Shown: positions 24,001 through 32,487 of the stretch, piece after piece | Layout: every line of letters begins with the position of its first letter | How positions within the stretch are numbered: the first letter of the stretch is position 1 | IMG/VR virus record: IMGVR_UViG_3300029797_000011 | Span: 1 to 34,290 of that record | Strand: one strand, 5' to 3' | DNA: 34,290 nucleotides | Source: a virus | Made by a program: the position numbers and the translations under genes | Notes under the pieces: model-generated | Told to the model about the DNA's origin: nothing | Databases searched by the model: none | What the model saw: the letters and a program-made list of their open reading frames with translations, nothing else

Positions 24001-24626
24001 GTGGTGCGTCTTCATTAAAAATTCAGACTGGGTCTGGGAATGAACTAAACTTACACGGTGAAAGTGGCCTGACGTTAAGCTCTGGCGACTCTTATGATAT
24101 CGTATGCTATGATGATATCATTCCATATTATAGTACCCAAAACTTGGGGGCATCTGGTGACAGCTGGGCCACAGGATATATAAACGAAATCAACCTTGGG
24201 GATGATAATTTAGACACATATGAGGAAGGTACGTACACACCATCATTAACGCCAGGTAGTGGATCAATAACTCTTAATTCATCATATAATACCCTGGCAT
24301 ATACAATCATTGGACGGCAAGTAACAATAACAGGAGAAATAAGAGTTTCATCAGTTTCAAGCCCAAGCGGGACGTTAATGTTATCATTACCTGTTAGCGT
24401 AGCATCATTAACTGAAAACTCTGAACATTGTGCAGGATCGGCGTCATATAACGGTTTTGATTCTGGGTTAACAGAGTCACCATCAATGGTTATGTATGGA
24501 TTTAATGGTGGTGCCCACGTGTATTGTGGATTTCAAGGAAACCAAAATAGAAATATGGTGGCTGTCGCTTCTGGTGTGAAATCTGGTGTATCGTTAAACT
24601 TTGGATTCAGTTATTTTACGTCTTAA
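21036..24626 (+). CDS. Tail-tip hub with central fibre and C-terminal adhesin domain
   Basis: This 1196-residue protein is multi-domain. Residues 1 to about 480 form a hub-like region (FEIGSLKLSTKAVTYGGNPY; CQCEDFLQDVIDGDYP; VPGMVITVNNSLYGGNYTAI). Residues about 500-605 look like a fibronectin-III type beta domain (YLAFTYTNDAYFEALELWMS...YFWTRIRDSYGNVSDWYPEG). Residues about 680-905 resemble the lambda J/DUF1983 fibre part with heptad-like helices (YASITEFNAVEADVETAQA) and DGTVLADAIDVDDLFAKTIE. Residues about 1060-1196 are a separate receptor-binding module beginning YEEGTYTPSLTPGSGSITL. It probably forms the tail tip and contacts the host. Confidence 0.88.
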   Translation: MISWLFEIGSLKLSTKAVTYGGNPYSGVVLSDSFSGVAMRWDISGSKVIQPNDVSFSISNTSGTYSAGSIEGQYCTIRLIIDGTQSRAWKFKIVSAIEYYKAIVCQCEDFLQDVIDGDYPKTKSPREVWPSTSGDGGDDYCIPVTLGTAYIPIRPINTGSGVYYVLGGSGTYTITEVQSPRDWPSNSTWLESEYTMTQATNAGYSLLQPLINDGAAGVWASSGRLLDMLCKYSNTSTATMTNPADWIEFFLDDIGIDSSDIDSTTFSAAETIYDSESLTFNGGFYEKESRESILSNLLALCDSYLTCSDKIELRQFSATSQETFTNVMLESFSIGSVARHAHNTGRVHWPESGQPQDVLTGKTTIAIDDSITDESVSSEILEAWPMAGQSQNAQKAARLYFQKRFGQKNTISFKSTFTSLSNTDLVPGMVITVNNSLYGGNYTAILTEMTINKDMSIDCTAIVLEYMDSWSDISPAVVTTVSDSVDSFSLSDAINESVTREVDPATDITATSMPYEIYLAFTYTNDAYFEALELWMSDDNDRDNANLLADIVGNEFSITNTSIGETKYFWTRIRDSYGNVSDWYPEGLTSGIEGSTSSEPTAYLNLLNGSLTEDELYADLNTRIDLIDTEFTWENDLFEDDTWTGLTGLFPDVMGYSQSIRDDLDGNITVTEALQTNVENNYASIVYVDSVESDIYGASVSSFSSINTKFNQVDDDLSTKATITGVNSAIANVYAASVSSFTQINAEFGNVNTALSNKASITYVDSTFTTDAEAQAIASARIAAEVEGNYASITEFNAVEADVETAQAQRTILVNANDHIVGMQMIAGGAGSDTSTFIIHADKFQVVSSTSSSTLNTPFTVGTINGISSVGVDGNLIVDGTVLADAIDVDDLFAKTIELKSGGSIASDNYVSGSAGWKVDYLGNAEFNDVTVRGILDGVTVDSSNGIIVDSALGVVVRDGADITIDDGGNIDLNGTGSSISFDNGFLYCGASSLKIQTGSGNELNLHGESGLTLSSGDSYDIVCYDDIIPYYSTQNLGASGDSWATGYINEINLGDDNLDTYEEGTYTPSLTPGSGSITLNSSYNTLAYTIIGRQVTITGEIRVSSVSSPSGTLMLSLPVSVASLTENSEHCAGSASYNGFDSGLTESPSMVMYGFNGGAHVYCGFQGNQNRNMVAVASGVKSGVSLNFGFSYFTS

Positions 24627-24637
24627 TGGGGGCCAAT

Positions 24638-24907
24638 ATGCTTGAAAAACAAATAGTAACAGATAAAATTGAAATTCTGGAATGCGGAACGATTCAGATA
24701 AGGGAAGTAACAAGGATCTTAGAAGATGGTGTCATAATATCACAAAAAAACACAAATAGAAGTATCATAGAACCTGATCATGACGTATCCATGGAAAGTG
24801 AAGAAATTAAAGGAATTGCATCAATTGTAAGGACGCCTGAAAAAGTTCAAAAGTACATTGAAAAAAAGATGGAAAAAATAAACAAAAACACAGATAAGGT
24901 GAATTGA
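24638..24907 (+). CDS. Small protein between two fibre genes, unknown function
   Basis: This protein has 89 residues if started at ATG 24638, which follows GGGGG with short spacing; an in-frame ATG at 24626 overlaps the previous stop by one base and would add four residues. It is a charged alpha/beta sequence: [40 protein letters not shown], then a Lys-rich helix ([15 protein letters not shown]). No known domain was recognised. The location between fibres suggests a fibre chaperone or small tip protein. It overlaps the next gene (TGATG). Confidence 0.7.
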   Translation: MLEKQIVTDKIEILECGTIQIREVTRILEDGVIISQKNTNRSIIEPDHDVSMESEEIKGIASIVRTPEKVQKYIEKKMEKINKNTDKVN

Positions 24908-27033
24908 TGCCTAATTATCCAATCAAACTTAATGGATCTGAATCACCATCTTCTCCATTGACTTGGGATATTGTTACAAGGTCAGGTAAAGGATCAAATT
25001 TATCTGCAACCGATTACGACAATTCTATGATCGCAATCAGGGAAACTCTGAACGATTTAAACAACCGGATTTTAAACATATCGTCTGACCATATTTTTAC
25101 CAATACGTCAGAAAGAGATAGTTATTTTACGTCGAATCCATCCGAATTAGTTGACCAGCTTTATATCGTTGTCGATGAACAATTACAGCAATATAATGAC
25201 TCTGCGTGGGAGGACCGGTCAATAGTCGTTACCGGTCCGCAAGGAGATCAAGGAGATGCTGGCCCTGGCCTGGAATATAATTGGGATGGTACGGAGCTTG
25301 GCGTCAGGGTAGATGGTGACACGGTTTATGTTTATACTGATCTGGTTGGTTCGCAAGGAATCCAAGGAGAAACCGGACCACAAGGGGAAACCGGTCCGCA
25401 AGGAATCCAAGGCATTCAAGGGGAACAAGGTATTCAAGGAATCCAAGGCATTCAAGGCGAAACTGGTCCACAGGGCGAACAAGGCATTCAAGGTGATCAA
25501 GGTGCCGCATGGGATCAGTGGCAAGGTGATTGGTCTGCCGGGACGTATCAAGTTCTTGATGCAGTTACATATAGCGGTTCTTCATGGATAGCTAACACAA
25601 CAACAACGCAAGAGCCTTCCGGTTCCGCAACAGATTGGGACTTGTTGGCGCAAAAGGGAGTTGACGGGGCCGGGGCAGGTGATGTTATCGGACCGGCTTC
25701 AAGCACTACAGGTAATTTCGTTTCTTTTTCTGATACAACCGGGAAGAATGTTCAGGATTCCGGGAAAAAAGCAACAGACTTTGAAACTACAGGCGCGGCA
25801 GCAACTGTCCAGGGGAACCTTAACACACATACCGGGAACACAACAGATGCCCACGGTATAGATGGCAAGGTTGATAAAGAGACTGGAAAATCTCTTGCCT
25901 TAGACACTGAACTTGCCAAGATTCACGAACAATCCCACGGCTTGGGGAGCAATGATCATACAGCTACAACATTAGCAGATTTAAACACCAAAATATCAGA
26001 TGCAACGTTAATTGATACCGGTGATGCCAGGTTATCAAATGATAGAACACCTACAGAACACGGAAATGACAAACACAGCACGAACTATGAAGCTGAATTA
26101 GGGAATCCTACATCAGATGGCCAAGTGCTATCTTCAACAACTGGTGGGGTACGATCTTGGGTTGATATTGAGACAGAAAGCCCGTTAACAGTGTCAGCAA
26201 CAGAACCAACAACTCCGACATACTTCTGGTATGATACCGGGGACGAAAGTTTGCGTGTATATAATGGGTCTGCGTATGTACCGGCTATGCTCATGATTGA
26301 TGGCGCGAAGGCGTACGCTTATCAAGTCATTATTGGTTTAGGCACGGACGACGGGACATGGCTGGAAAACTGGTTGGATGATATCACAAATTTATCTGGG
26401 TTTAACCAAGCCGTAGCTGACGCAACGTATATGACATACATCATTTCGTTAATAGGGGCCATGACTTCAATATCAAACAGTTCTTCTGCTATGGAGTCTA
26501 TCCTTTCGAGTTTAACTGCGCGAACACTTCTCTTTGCATCGCAATATTGTTTGTCAGTTGTATGGTCAACTGGAACGGCTGTTGATGCAATAGCTAATTA
26601 CTTTAACGACTTTTGTGATAAAGAAGGTGTAAATAGTATACAGGGTAAACTTAAAATTCCATTTGATTGTTCTATCATATCAGGCGTTACGTTAAAGTGC
26701 AGAACAAGTTCTACTAATAGTGCTTACAATGCTAAATACGCAATGTTCGTGTATGATGGCACTACTATAGGAACTAAATTTATGGATGATTATGATAATG
26801 AGAATTGGACTCTATATAGTAATTCAACAGCAAACAGTGAGTTATCAACCGGTGGCACTAATGATGGTTATTTAGAGTTGGTTTATGATGTATACTATGT
26901 TCTAAATGAAAATATAGTAGTTGACTATGTAGCATCAGGGGAATCACCAGATGGAGCTAAACCAGTTATTTCCTTTTCTGGTAATGGAACAACAAGCCCT
27001 CACTATTTCTGGGGACTTAGATTCACAATATAG
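24907..27033 (+). CDS. Tail fibre with collagen-like triplets and carbohydrate-binding module
   Basis: This is a 708-residue trimer-forming fibre. Collagen-like Gly-X-Y appears as four triplets ([12 protein letters not shown], about 25237-25272), a break ([17 protein letters not shown]), then 18 triplets ([12 protein letters not shown]...). These are followed by a CBM5/12-type module ([20 protein letters not shown]...[11 protein letters not shown]) and a helical/linker region with [20 protein letters not shown]. The C-terminus (residues about 540-708) is beta-rich and ends [10 protein letters not shown], likely the receptor-binding tip. I chose ATG 24907 (TGATG overlap) over the TTG before it. 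Confidence 0.85.
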   Translation: MPNYPIKLNGSESPSSPLTWDIVTRSGKGSNLSATDYDNSMIAIRETLNDLNNRILNISSDHIFTNTSERDSYFTSNPSELVDQLYIVVDEQLQQYNDSAWEDRSIVVTGPQGDQGDAGPGLEYNWDGTELGVRVDGDTVYVYTDLVGSQGIQGETGPQGETGPQGIQGIQGEQGIQGIQGIQGETGPQGEQGIQGDQGAAWDQWQGDWSAGTYQVLDAVTYSGSSWIANTTTTQEPSGSATDWDLLAQKGVDGAGAGDVIGPASSTTGNFVSFSDTTGKNVQDSGKKATDFETTGAAATVQGNLNTHTGNTTDAHGIDGKVDKETGKSLALDTELAKIHEQSHGLGSNDHTATTLADLNTKISDATLIDTGDARLSNDRTPTEHGNDKHSTNYEAELGNPTSDGQVLSSTTGGVRSWVDIETESPLTVSATEPTTPTYFWYDTGDESLRVYNGSAYVPAMLMIDGAKAYAYQVIIGLGTDDGTWLENWLDDITNLSGFNQAVADATYMTYIISLIGAMTSISNSSSAMESILSSLTARTLLFASQYCLSVVWSTGTAVDAIANYFNDFCDKEGVNSIQGKLKIPFDCSIISGVTLKCRTSSTNSAYNAKYAMFVYDGTTIGTKFMDDYDNENWTLYSNSTANSELSTGGTNDGYLELVYDVYYVLNENIVVDYVASGESPDGAKPVISFSGNGTTSPHYFWGLRFTI

Positions 27034-27041
27034 GGTAATAA

Positions 27042-27671
27042 ATGAAATTAATAATAAATACTATGCAGTTGGTCCCAGATAATTATCAATCCGAATCAAA
27101 AGGATTAATAGTCACGGCGGCACCAGGGCTTAAAATAGAAGATTATAATGATAGTATTATCGCGAACTTAATAGAACGTGATATCAGTCTAAAAGCTGCA
27201 CAAAAATATCGAATCAAACAATCCGCAAAGACCAAAATAGAAGCCCTTGCCTGGCGGGTTGACCGCGCACGGGAACGAGAAGAAATTGGCGTTAATGGTG
27301 AAAAACTACATGATGTTTTTAGACTCAAGGAAGCTATCCGCAATGCGTCAAATCGTATCGAATCAGAAATTGATGAATTAACCGATGATGCTGAAATTAG
27401 GTCAATGGTATTAAATGTGACAGATCAAGATAAAGTGGCACCAAGAATAATCCCAAAGTTACATTTTTTAAAGAGATTTACATCAACAGAACGTGGATAT
27501 ATTAGAACAGCTGTGAAAAGTGGTAATTATGCCAAGGTAGAAGACTGGTGGGATTTAATGTCATTTAGTAGTAACGTAGATTTAGATGATAAGGAGGTTA
27601 TTGCTGTTTTGGGGGTTTTAGAATCAAATGGAGTTTTGGCAACTGGTAGAAAAGACGTAATATTGGTATAG
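27042..27671 (+). CDS. Unknown protein downstream of the fibre (possible fibre assembly)
   Basis: This 209-residue protein starts with a beta hairpin (MKLIINTMQLVPDNYQSESK), followed by charged helices (IKQSAKTKIEALAWRVDRAR; LKEAIRNASNRIESEIDELT), and ends with LGVLESNGVLATGRKDVILV. The W-R-V-D-R-A-R-E-R and A-I-R-x-A-S-N-R-I-E elements seem constrained, but I do not recognise a named family. Location just after a fibre gene fits a fibre chaperone, but this is position-based inference. A weak ATTATC/GATAAT stem follows at about 27672-27692. Confidence 0.75.
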   Translation: MKLIINTMQLVPDNYQSESKGLIVTAAPGLKIEDYNDSIIANLIERDISLKAAQKYRIKQSAKTKIEALAWRVDRAREREEIGVNGEKLHDVFRLKEAIRNASNRIESEIDELTDDAEIRSMVLNVTDQDKVAPRIIPKLHFLKRFTSTERGYIRTAVKSGNYAKVEDWWDLMSFSSNVDLDDKEVIAVLGVLESNGVLATGRKDVILV

Positions 27672-27764
27672 ATTATCTTCTATCGTGATAATAGGAAAGT
27701 ATATGACATATAATGGAGCACTATATCAAGCTATTTAAAATACATTAAACGAAGAAATGAATAC

Positions 27765-27854
27765 ATGGAAAAACTAAAATATTGGTCAACTGATATCTGT
27801 AGTTGGATAGTTCGTTTTTTTGTATTTATGAATACCAATAGGAGTATTTTGTGA
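27765..27854 (+). CDS. Possible 29-aa peptide coupled to the lysis gene
   Basis: A short frame M-E-K-L-K-Y-W-S...SWIVRFFVFMNTN...I-L runs into a GTGA overlap with the next gene, so its stop lies on that gene's start. It is basic/hydrophobic and could insert in a membrane. The ribosome site is poor (GAAG). The rest of the 179-base gap 27672-27850 holds only AT-rich sequence and short inverted repeats. The overlap may be chance; confidence is low. Confidence 0.3.
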   Translation: MEKLKYWSTDICSWIVRFFVFMNTNRSIL

Positions 27855-28168
27855 CAGATCATGACGCAATGTTTCAAGCCATAAAAGCCCAAGAAAAGGT
27901 ACTCGCAAAACAAAGCGAACAACTTTCTAATATTGAAAAATCGTTAGTAACAATTGCTGTTCAAGCAAAGGAGATTTCATTTCTTGAAACAAGGGTTGAT
28001 GGATTATGGAAAAAATACGATCAAGCTTTTGGCCATGGTGGAATAATTCAAAAATTACAAGATTGCGCCGCAAGTTGCCCCAGGGAGCAAATTAGAAACA
28101 ATTTAGCACGGCAATGGGTTGCAATCGGGGCTATTATCGCTTTAATGGCTGCAATAAAACTTTTTTGA
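27851..28168 (+). CDS. Coiled-coil/C-terminal TM protein, XhlA-like lysis helper
   Basis: This 105-residue protein starts at GTG with GGAG (27841-27844) six bases upstream. Residues 1-60 are heptad-rich (IKAQEKVLAKQSEQLSNIEK...), residues about 60-85 carry Cys71/Cys75 in DCAASCPREQ, and residues about 87-104 form one transmembrane helix (WVAIGAIIALMAAIKLF). This coiled coil plus C-terminal anchor layout matches XhlA-like haemolysin/holin-associated proteins, and position just upstream of an endolysin supports a lysis role. It is not a full holin by itself. Confidence 0.78.
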   Translation: MTDHDAMFQAIKAQEKVLAKQSEQLSNIEKSLVTIAVQAKEISFLETRVDGLWKKYDQAFGHGGIIQKLQDCAASCPREQIRNNLARQWVAIGAIIALMAAIKLF

Positions 28169-28189
28169 TGATAAAAGGAATAATAAATC

Positions 28190-28747
28190 ATGGCTATTTT
28201 TGATTTATGTTTTGAAAAGGTGATTTTTATTGAGGGCGGTTATAAATTACATACAATATCAGGGGATATGGGAGGTATGACATTCGCTGGGATCTCACGT
28301 GTTGCATGGCCGGATTGGCCGGGATGGCTATTGATTGATGGTGGAGAAACTACCGGTCCACGTATCGAAGCAATGGTATATCAATTCTATAAAGATAATT
28401 ATTGGGATGTTATTAAAGGAGATGATATCCACTTTCAAAATGTTGCGTTTATGCTTTATGATTTTGCAGTCAATGCAGGCATAAAAGTTTCTGTGAAAAT
28501 TGCACAAAAAATTGTTGGTGCTAATGATGACGGAATCCTTGGGCCAAAAACACTTGAGAAAATAAATTCTTATGTTGTCGATGAACCAACAGAAAAATTG
28601 TTTGTTATGGAATTTAGCAACCGCAAGGTTTTCCATTATAAAAACATTTGCATCAATGACACCCGCAGGCGAAAAGATGAGATATACAGCAACTTGAAAT
28701 TTTTGTGTGGTTGGATTAACCGAGTTGAAAAGGGCATAGTATTTTAA
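28190..28747 (+). CDS. Endolysin, GH108 muramidase (TtsA/ZliS-like)
   Basis: This 185-residue enzyme is expected to cleave the glycan backbone of peptidoglycan. The N-terminal catalytic motif E-G-G-Y (E15) in IFIEGGYKLHTISGDMGGMT is typical of GH108, followed by TFAGISRVAWPDWPGW. The middle has YDFAVNAGIKVSVKIAQKIV and DGILGPKTLEKI (residues about 93-125), the peptidoglycan-binding-type helix pair found in this family, and the C-terminus FLCGWINRV is also characteristic. There is no signal peptide, so export needs a holin; a holin-like gene begins immediately after. Its own stop is one base before the next ATG. Confidence 0.9.
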   Translation: MAIFDLCFEKVIFIEGGYKLHTISGDMGGMTFAGISRVAWPDWPGWLLIDGGETTGPRIEAMVYQFYKDNYWDVIKGDDIHFQNVAFMLYDFAVNAGIKVSVKIAQKIVGANDDGILGPKTLEKINSYVVDEPTEKLFVMEFSNRKVFHYKNICINDTRRRKDEIYSNLKFLCGWINRVEKGIVF

Positions 28748-28748
28748 A

Positions 28749-29198
28749 ATGCTTGGATTAATTGCTCAAACCGCAGGACGTGTTTTTGGCACTGACAAGG
28801 CTGCAACTGCTTTGATTGATAATGTATCAAATGGCTTAGATAAACTTGTTTACACTGGCGAAGAAAAAGCAGAAGATAAAGCAGCTGCGATCACAGAAGC
28901 CAGGCAGATGGTGATAAAGTGGTTGGCTGCCACAAGCGGACAAAACCTTGCCAGACGAATATTGGCGTTTATGATCACAACAACATGGTTGCTGCAATAT
29001 GTTATTACAGTGATTATGTCCACATTGTCAATATGGGTGGATAATCCAGATGCGTTCATTCAAACGGCTAATGTTGTCGGCGGGTATGCAGAAACGATGA
29101 AAGGTGCTGTTATGTTAATACTGTCGTTTTATTTTGCGAGTCCTTATATGGGGAGTATAGTTGAGGCCGCAATGAATAAATTTGGTAATAAAAAATAA
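28749..29198 (+). CDS. Holin, 3TM-type
   Basis: This 149-residue protein fits the 3TM-holin pattern: a helical N-terminus (GLDKLVYTGEEKAEDKAAAI), then SGQNLARRILAFMITTTWLL, the conserved 'LARR' entrance to the first membrane helix (about 77-100), a second helix around residues 80-105, and a third near 120-138 (MKGAVMLILSFYFASPY). It would form membrane lesions that release the GH108 endolysin. Start ATG directly follows the lysozyme stop. The signal is good although topology is only predicted by eye. Confidence 0.85.
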   Translation: MLGLIAQTAGRVFGTDKAATALIDNVSNGLDKLVYTGEEKAEDKAAAITEARQMVIKWLAATSGQNLARRILAFMITTTWLLQYVITVIMSTLSIWVDNPDAFIQTANVVGGYAETMKGAVMLILSFYFASPYMGSIVEAAMNKFGNKK

Positions 29199-29213
29199 GA
29201 AAGGATTAAGATT

Positions 29214-29585
29214 ATGGCTGATGCATTAAAAAGAATAGCAAAGTCAAAAGACCCAGCGTTTCAAGATCGGTGTGCATATTACATGTATCAAAAAGCAGCG
29301 GTTATATTCGCAGATGAGACGCCAGATCCAGACGATTTACTGCTTGCAAAGGCTCTTTGGGCAGGACAAGTGAAATACGAAGATATGGCAAAAATAGTAG
29401 TTACAAATCCGGAGATAGGAGAAAAAATTGATAATAATGAAAAACTAAATCCAGAAGATGAAACTCTTACAGACCCGGTATTAAATTCGCAAATTGAATG
29501 GATGATTTTCAGCGATGACCCTGGAGCAAAAGGGTTCAATCAATTAGCATCGGCGTATATATCTGCTGGTCTAATAGGAGGATAA
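29214..29585 (+). CDS. Small helical phage protein, unknown function
   Basis: This acidic 123-residue protein has DALKRIAKSKDPAFQDRCAY, then VIFADETPDPDDLLLAKALW and a C-terminal FNQLASAYISAGLIGG. Mostly helical, with no membrane or enzyme motif. It is placed between the holin and virion-like beta proteins, with AAGGA upstream at about 29201. I do not recognise a family; a virion or neck role is possible by co-location with the three following structural-looking genes. Confidence 0.72.
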   Translation: MADALKRIAKSKDPAFQDRCAYYMYQKAAVIFADETPDPDDLLLAKALWAGQVKYEDMAKIVVTNPEIGEKIDNNEKLNPEDETLTDPVLNSQIEWMIFSDDPGAKGFNQLASAYISAGLIGG

Positions 29586-29589
29586 TAAT

Positions 29590-30027
29590 ATGCCAACTGA
29601 ATTTAGGATTAAATCAAGAGATAGAATAACTGCTCAATCATCAAGTGCATTAACAGCCGGCCAATATCCTGAAGATGGAAGTTATTCAGCAACGACAAAT
29701 TGCACAACACATGATAATACATACGACGTTGGATCTGAGAACTGTCTTGGGGCTGATTACGTTAACCTTGAGCTGGATGTTACATCGGCACCGTCAACAG
29801 CCGCGACTGCTGTAATTTATTGGCGTGGGTCAGAAGATGGAGGCACAAGTTGGACTGATTGGAGGTATTCTCACACTGTCGGAACAAACATAAAAACAAG
29901 TGCTGATAGGTATAGTGCTGGGCGATTTATGCTAAATTATCAATATACACAACTTGCAGTAGCATCTGTTGGTTACGATTTCACATCAACATTATATGCC
30001 ACACCGAAACTGATTGAGGCTCAGTAG
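29590..30027 (+). CDS. Beta-rich virion-like protein
   Basis: This 145-residue all-beta protein has EDGSYSATTNCTTHDNTYDV, a segment YVNLELDVTSAPSTAATAVI and then YWRGSEDGGTSWTDWRYSHT, resembling carbohydrate-binding or decoration-type beta sandwiches of phage virions. The GTG of the next gene overlaps its TAG, so it is probably made together with the 650-aa repeat protein; it may be its partner or base. No catalytic motif is visible. Confidence 0.72.
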   Translation: MPTEFRIKSRDRITAQSSSALTAGQYPEDGSYSATTNCTTHDNTYDVGSENCLGADYVNLELDVTSAPSTAATAVIYWRGSEDGGTSWTDWRYSHTVGTNIKTSADRYSAGRFMLNYQYTQLAVASVGYDFTSTLYATPKLIEAQ

Positions 30028-31979
30028 TGAGTTTGATTAGTGGGAAATATTGGACTGGTGATCCAGATGTAAAGCCGGAGGCATGGGGACCAGTCGAGGA
30101 TGTCAAAGCAGCAATCCGAGAGAATGCGGATAGGATGGGGATTCCAATGCCGTTTGGGTACTGGCCCATATTAGAAGCAGCAGGCAACACAGCGTATGAT
30201 TACAGTGGAAACAACCAGCACATTGCACTGACAAATACAACATGGTCACGCTTAAAAGGGTCTTGTTTATATTTTAACGGAACGAATAGTTATGGATATG
30301 TGCCACTGATAAAGACACTTTCAGCCGGTGCAGATTTAACACACATCATACGGCTGAAAGAGGTTGATACGAATAACTATGAGGCGTGTGTCTATCTCGG
30401 TAATTCAAGCAACCAGACTTATGTATCACGATTGGTATTTGACGGTTCATTACAATTTAATAGGCATGTTTATTACCACGGTACCGTAAAAATTGACTGG
30501 CTGCCCGGAGAGTCGTGGGGCGACAACGAATACATCGGTGAATTTCAGCATTTTGCCTGTGGGTTAGACAGCGATGTGAAATATGTTTTAAATGAAAAAT
30601 TATCAACCTCATACCCATTATCTAACCCGAGGGACCTAAACCGCCTTTATTGGGGCGCACAATACGGGTCATCAAATTTCTGGAACGGATATTTAGATAC
30701 ATATATTTTGTTTGAGGGATGGGTATCTGACGACAACCGGCAATATCTTTACGACAACCCCTACGCCCTTATCCAGCACATCACCAGGCGGTTTTATTCG
30801 ATACCGGGTGGGGAGATTGCAGTTATATCCGCAGCTTGCACAGACGGATTTACATTTGCAGATTCCGCAACAAAAACAGCAATCTTGCAAGCAGCAGCGG
30901 TAGAATCAATTAATCTGTCAGACTCTGATGAAAATGTGGCTCAGTTTATATCGGCTCTGGTTGACAGTTTTACCATGGCGGATTTACCTGGCCGCATAGC
31001 AGCATATCCGGTGTCAGTCTCGGATGCTTTTTCCGTATCGGATTCAACCGCAGCACTACAAAAAGTCATTGCCTTGGTTTCCGACAATGTGACGTTTTCT
31101 GATGTTTCGGTTGTCAGGGCAGACTTAACAGGGATTGCAGAAGACAATGTGCAATTTTCAGAAACCTTGCTTGCAGCGCTTCAAGCTCAGGCAATAGTAA
31201 CAGAAATCATTAACCTGTCCGACATAACAACATCCAGGGCAGACTTGACTACACAAGTAAGTGATGAGTTTGCATTATCGGCAGTAACAACAGCGGATGT
31301 GTTGGGTGTTCTGACAGGGCTGTGCTCTGATACTTTCAATGTGTCTGATGCAGTAACGTCCAGGGCTGATTTGTTGTCAGCAATCACAGACGCTTTGGGT
31401 CTGTCTGATATTGCATCGGCCTTGCTCACAACACAGGCACAGGCAACAGATTCGTTTTCCTTGGACGACTCATCAACTTGGGCCAGTATTGCAGCTGCCT
31501 TAGTTGCTGATGGGTTTGTTATAACAGGTGAGGTGGCTTGTAGAGCGGATCTGGTAGCAGCGTTGGTTGACAGTATGAATTTGTCAGACGCATCGGCGAC
31601 AATCTTGACAGCTTATGCCACAGCTACAGATGGCTTCACAGTATCGGACACTGCCTTTTGGGCAGGTATTACACAGGCCATAGCAAGTGACTCTTTCACG
31701 GTTTCAGGGTCAGTGACAGGGTTAATTAAGTTACTGGCACAAGCCGCAGAAACGATCAATTTTAGCGATTCAGGATCGGTCACAGCAACATACAATGTGC
31801 AAGTCAATGATGCGGTTGAATTTGCAACAGCGATTAGTACCATTGCACAATTTAGGGCAGCAATATCAGACGGATTCAATGTAACAGCAACACCAATGGA
31901 AGTGTCACAGCTTCCGAATGGTAAAGTATCGGTGAGTTTTTCAATGAAAACAGCAACAGTTGTTTTCAATATCAAATAA
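30027..31979 (+). CDS. LamG-like domain plus 18-repeat fibre protein
   Basis: This 650-residue protein starts at GTG (GAGG seven bases upstream, one-base overlap with the previous TAG). Residues about 45-260 look like a concanavalin A/LamG fold (FGYWPILEAAGNTAYDYSGN; LKGSCLYFNGTNSYGYVPLI; LDTYILFEGWVSD). Residues 269-630 are 18 tandem 20-residue repeats with pattern A-x-V-x-D-x-F-x-V-S-D-x-x-x-x-x-A-x-L, and residues 631-650 close the protein. It looks like a fibre with a binding head and an elongated repetitive shaft. It lies after the lysis genes, an unusual location for a fibre. Confidence 0.8.
   Translation: MSLISGKYWTGDPDVKPEAWGPVEDVKAAIRENADRMGIPMPFGYWPILEAAGNTAYDYSGNNQHIALTNTTWSRLKGSCLYFNGTNSYGYVPLIKTLSAGADLTHIIRLKEVDTNNYEACVYLGNSSNQTYVSRLVFDGSLQFNRHVYYHGTVKIDWLPGESWGDNEYIGEFQHFACGLDSDVKYVLNEKLSTSYPLSNPRDLNRLYWGAQYGSSNFWNGYLDTYILFEGWVSDDNRQYLYDNPYALIQHITRRFYSIPGGEIAVISAACTDGFTFADSATKTAILQAAAVESINLSDSDENVAQFISALVDSFTMADLPGRIAAYPVSVSDAFSVSDSTAALQKVIALVSDNVTFSDVSVVRADLTGIAEDNVQFSETLLAALQAQAIVTEIINLSDITTSRADLTTQVSDEFALSAVTTADVLGVLTGLCSDTFNVSDAVTSRADLLSAITDALGLSDIASALLTTQAQATDSFSLDDSSTWASIAAALVADGFVITGEVACRADLVAALVDSMNLSDASATILTAYATATDGFTVSDTAFWAGITQAIASDSFTVSGSVTGLIKLLAQAAETINFSDSGSVTATYNVQVNDAVEFATAISTIAQFRAAISDGFNVTATPMEVSQLPNGKVSVSFSMKTATVVFNIK
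30831..31916 (+). repeat. Eighteen tandem 60-base (20-residue) coding repeats
   Basis: In-frame repeats of 20 residues (one copy has 22) span residues 269-630 of the 650-aa protein. Consensus positions are D/E at 5, an aromatic or hydrophobic residue at 7, S-D at 10-11, and Ala near 17. The segment 'SRADL' recurs in several copies, suggesting relatively recent duplication, while other copies have diverged. Confidence 0.9.
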
Positions 31980-31993
31980 TAGGAGATAGACAA

Positions 31994-32485
31994 ATGGAAT
32001 CAGGTTTTAAAGTAGGTGGAGTTTTTGAAGTAGAATGTTTTGGACCGGATGGTGAGTTGAAATGGAAAGACACGGCAAAGAACATTGTCACTAATGAGGG
32101 GCTGGATCATATCCTGGATGTGGTTCTGCACGGTACAACTGCCGTTTCGCCTTGGTATGTTGGCCTAAAAAACACAGGCGATCCTGGGGCTGGGGATACG
32201 CTGGCAAGCCACGGTACTTGGACGGAAAACACCAATTATACCGGAGACAGAAAGGAATACGTAGAGGCGGCTGCTTCTTCTCAGTCTATTACAAACAGTG
32301 CAAGCAAGGCCAGTTTTGCTATTGACACGGATACACAGACTATTTCAGGTGCGTTCCTGTGTGGGGCCGCAACTCTGAACACCGCAACGTTGCTTTGTGT
32401 TGCAAATTTTACGGGTGGGGATAAGTCAGCGGACAACGGAGATACGTTGGAAGTGCAGTACACGATTTCAGCAGCGGATGCCTGA
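31994..32485 (+). CDS. Virion-like protein, unknown function
   Basis: This 163-residue protein has the pattern FEVECFGPDGELKWKDTAKN then IVTNEGLDHILDVVLHG, WYVGLKNTGDPGAGDTLASH and a beta-rich end. The 'F-x-V-x-C-x-G-x-D-G-x-x-x-W-x-x-x-x-x-N-x-V-x-N-x-G-L' pattern is common in phage structural proteins of unknown role. AGGAG at about 31981-31985 gives a good start. It is downstream of the repeat fibre and two bases before the next gene, suggesting a small co-expressed tail or fibre set. Confidence 0.78.
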   Translation: MESGFKVGGVFEVECFGPDGELKWKDTAKNIVTNEGLDHILDVVLHGTTAVSPWYVGLKNTGDPGAGDTLASHGTWTENTNYTGDRKEYVEAAASSQSITNSASKASFAIDTDTQTISGAFLCGAATLNTATLLCVANFTGGDKSADNGDTLEVQYTISAADA

Positions 32486-32487
32486 TC

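Noticed and set aside
24907-31979. Diversity-generating retroelement target in the fibre genes
   Set aside because: No reverse transcriptase, template repeat or typical C-terminal variable region was found in the window.
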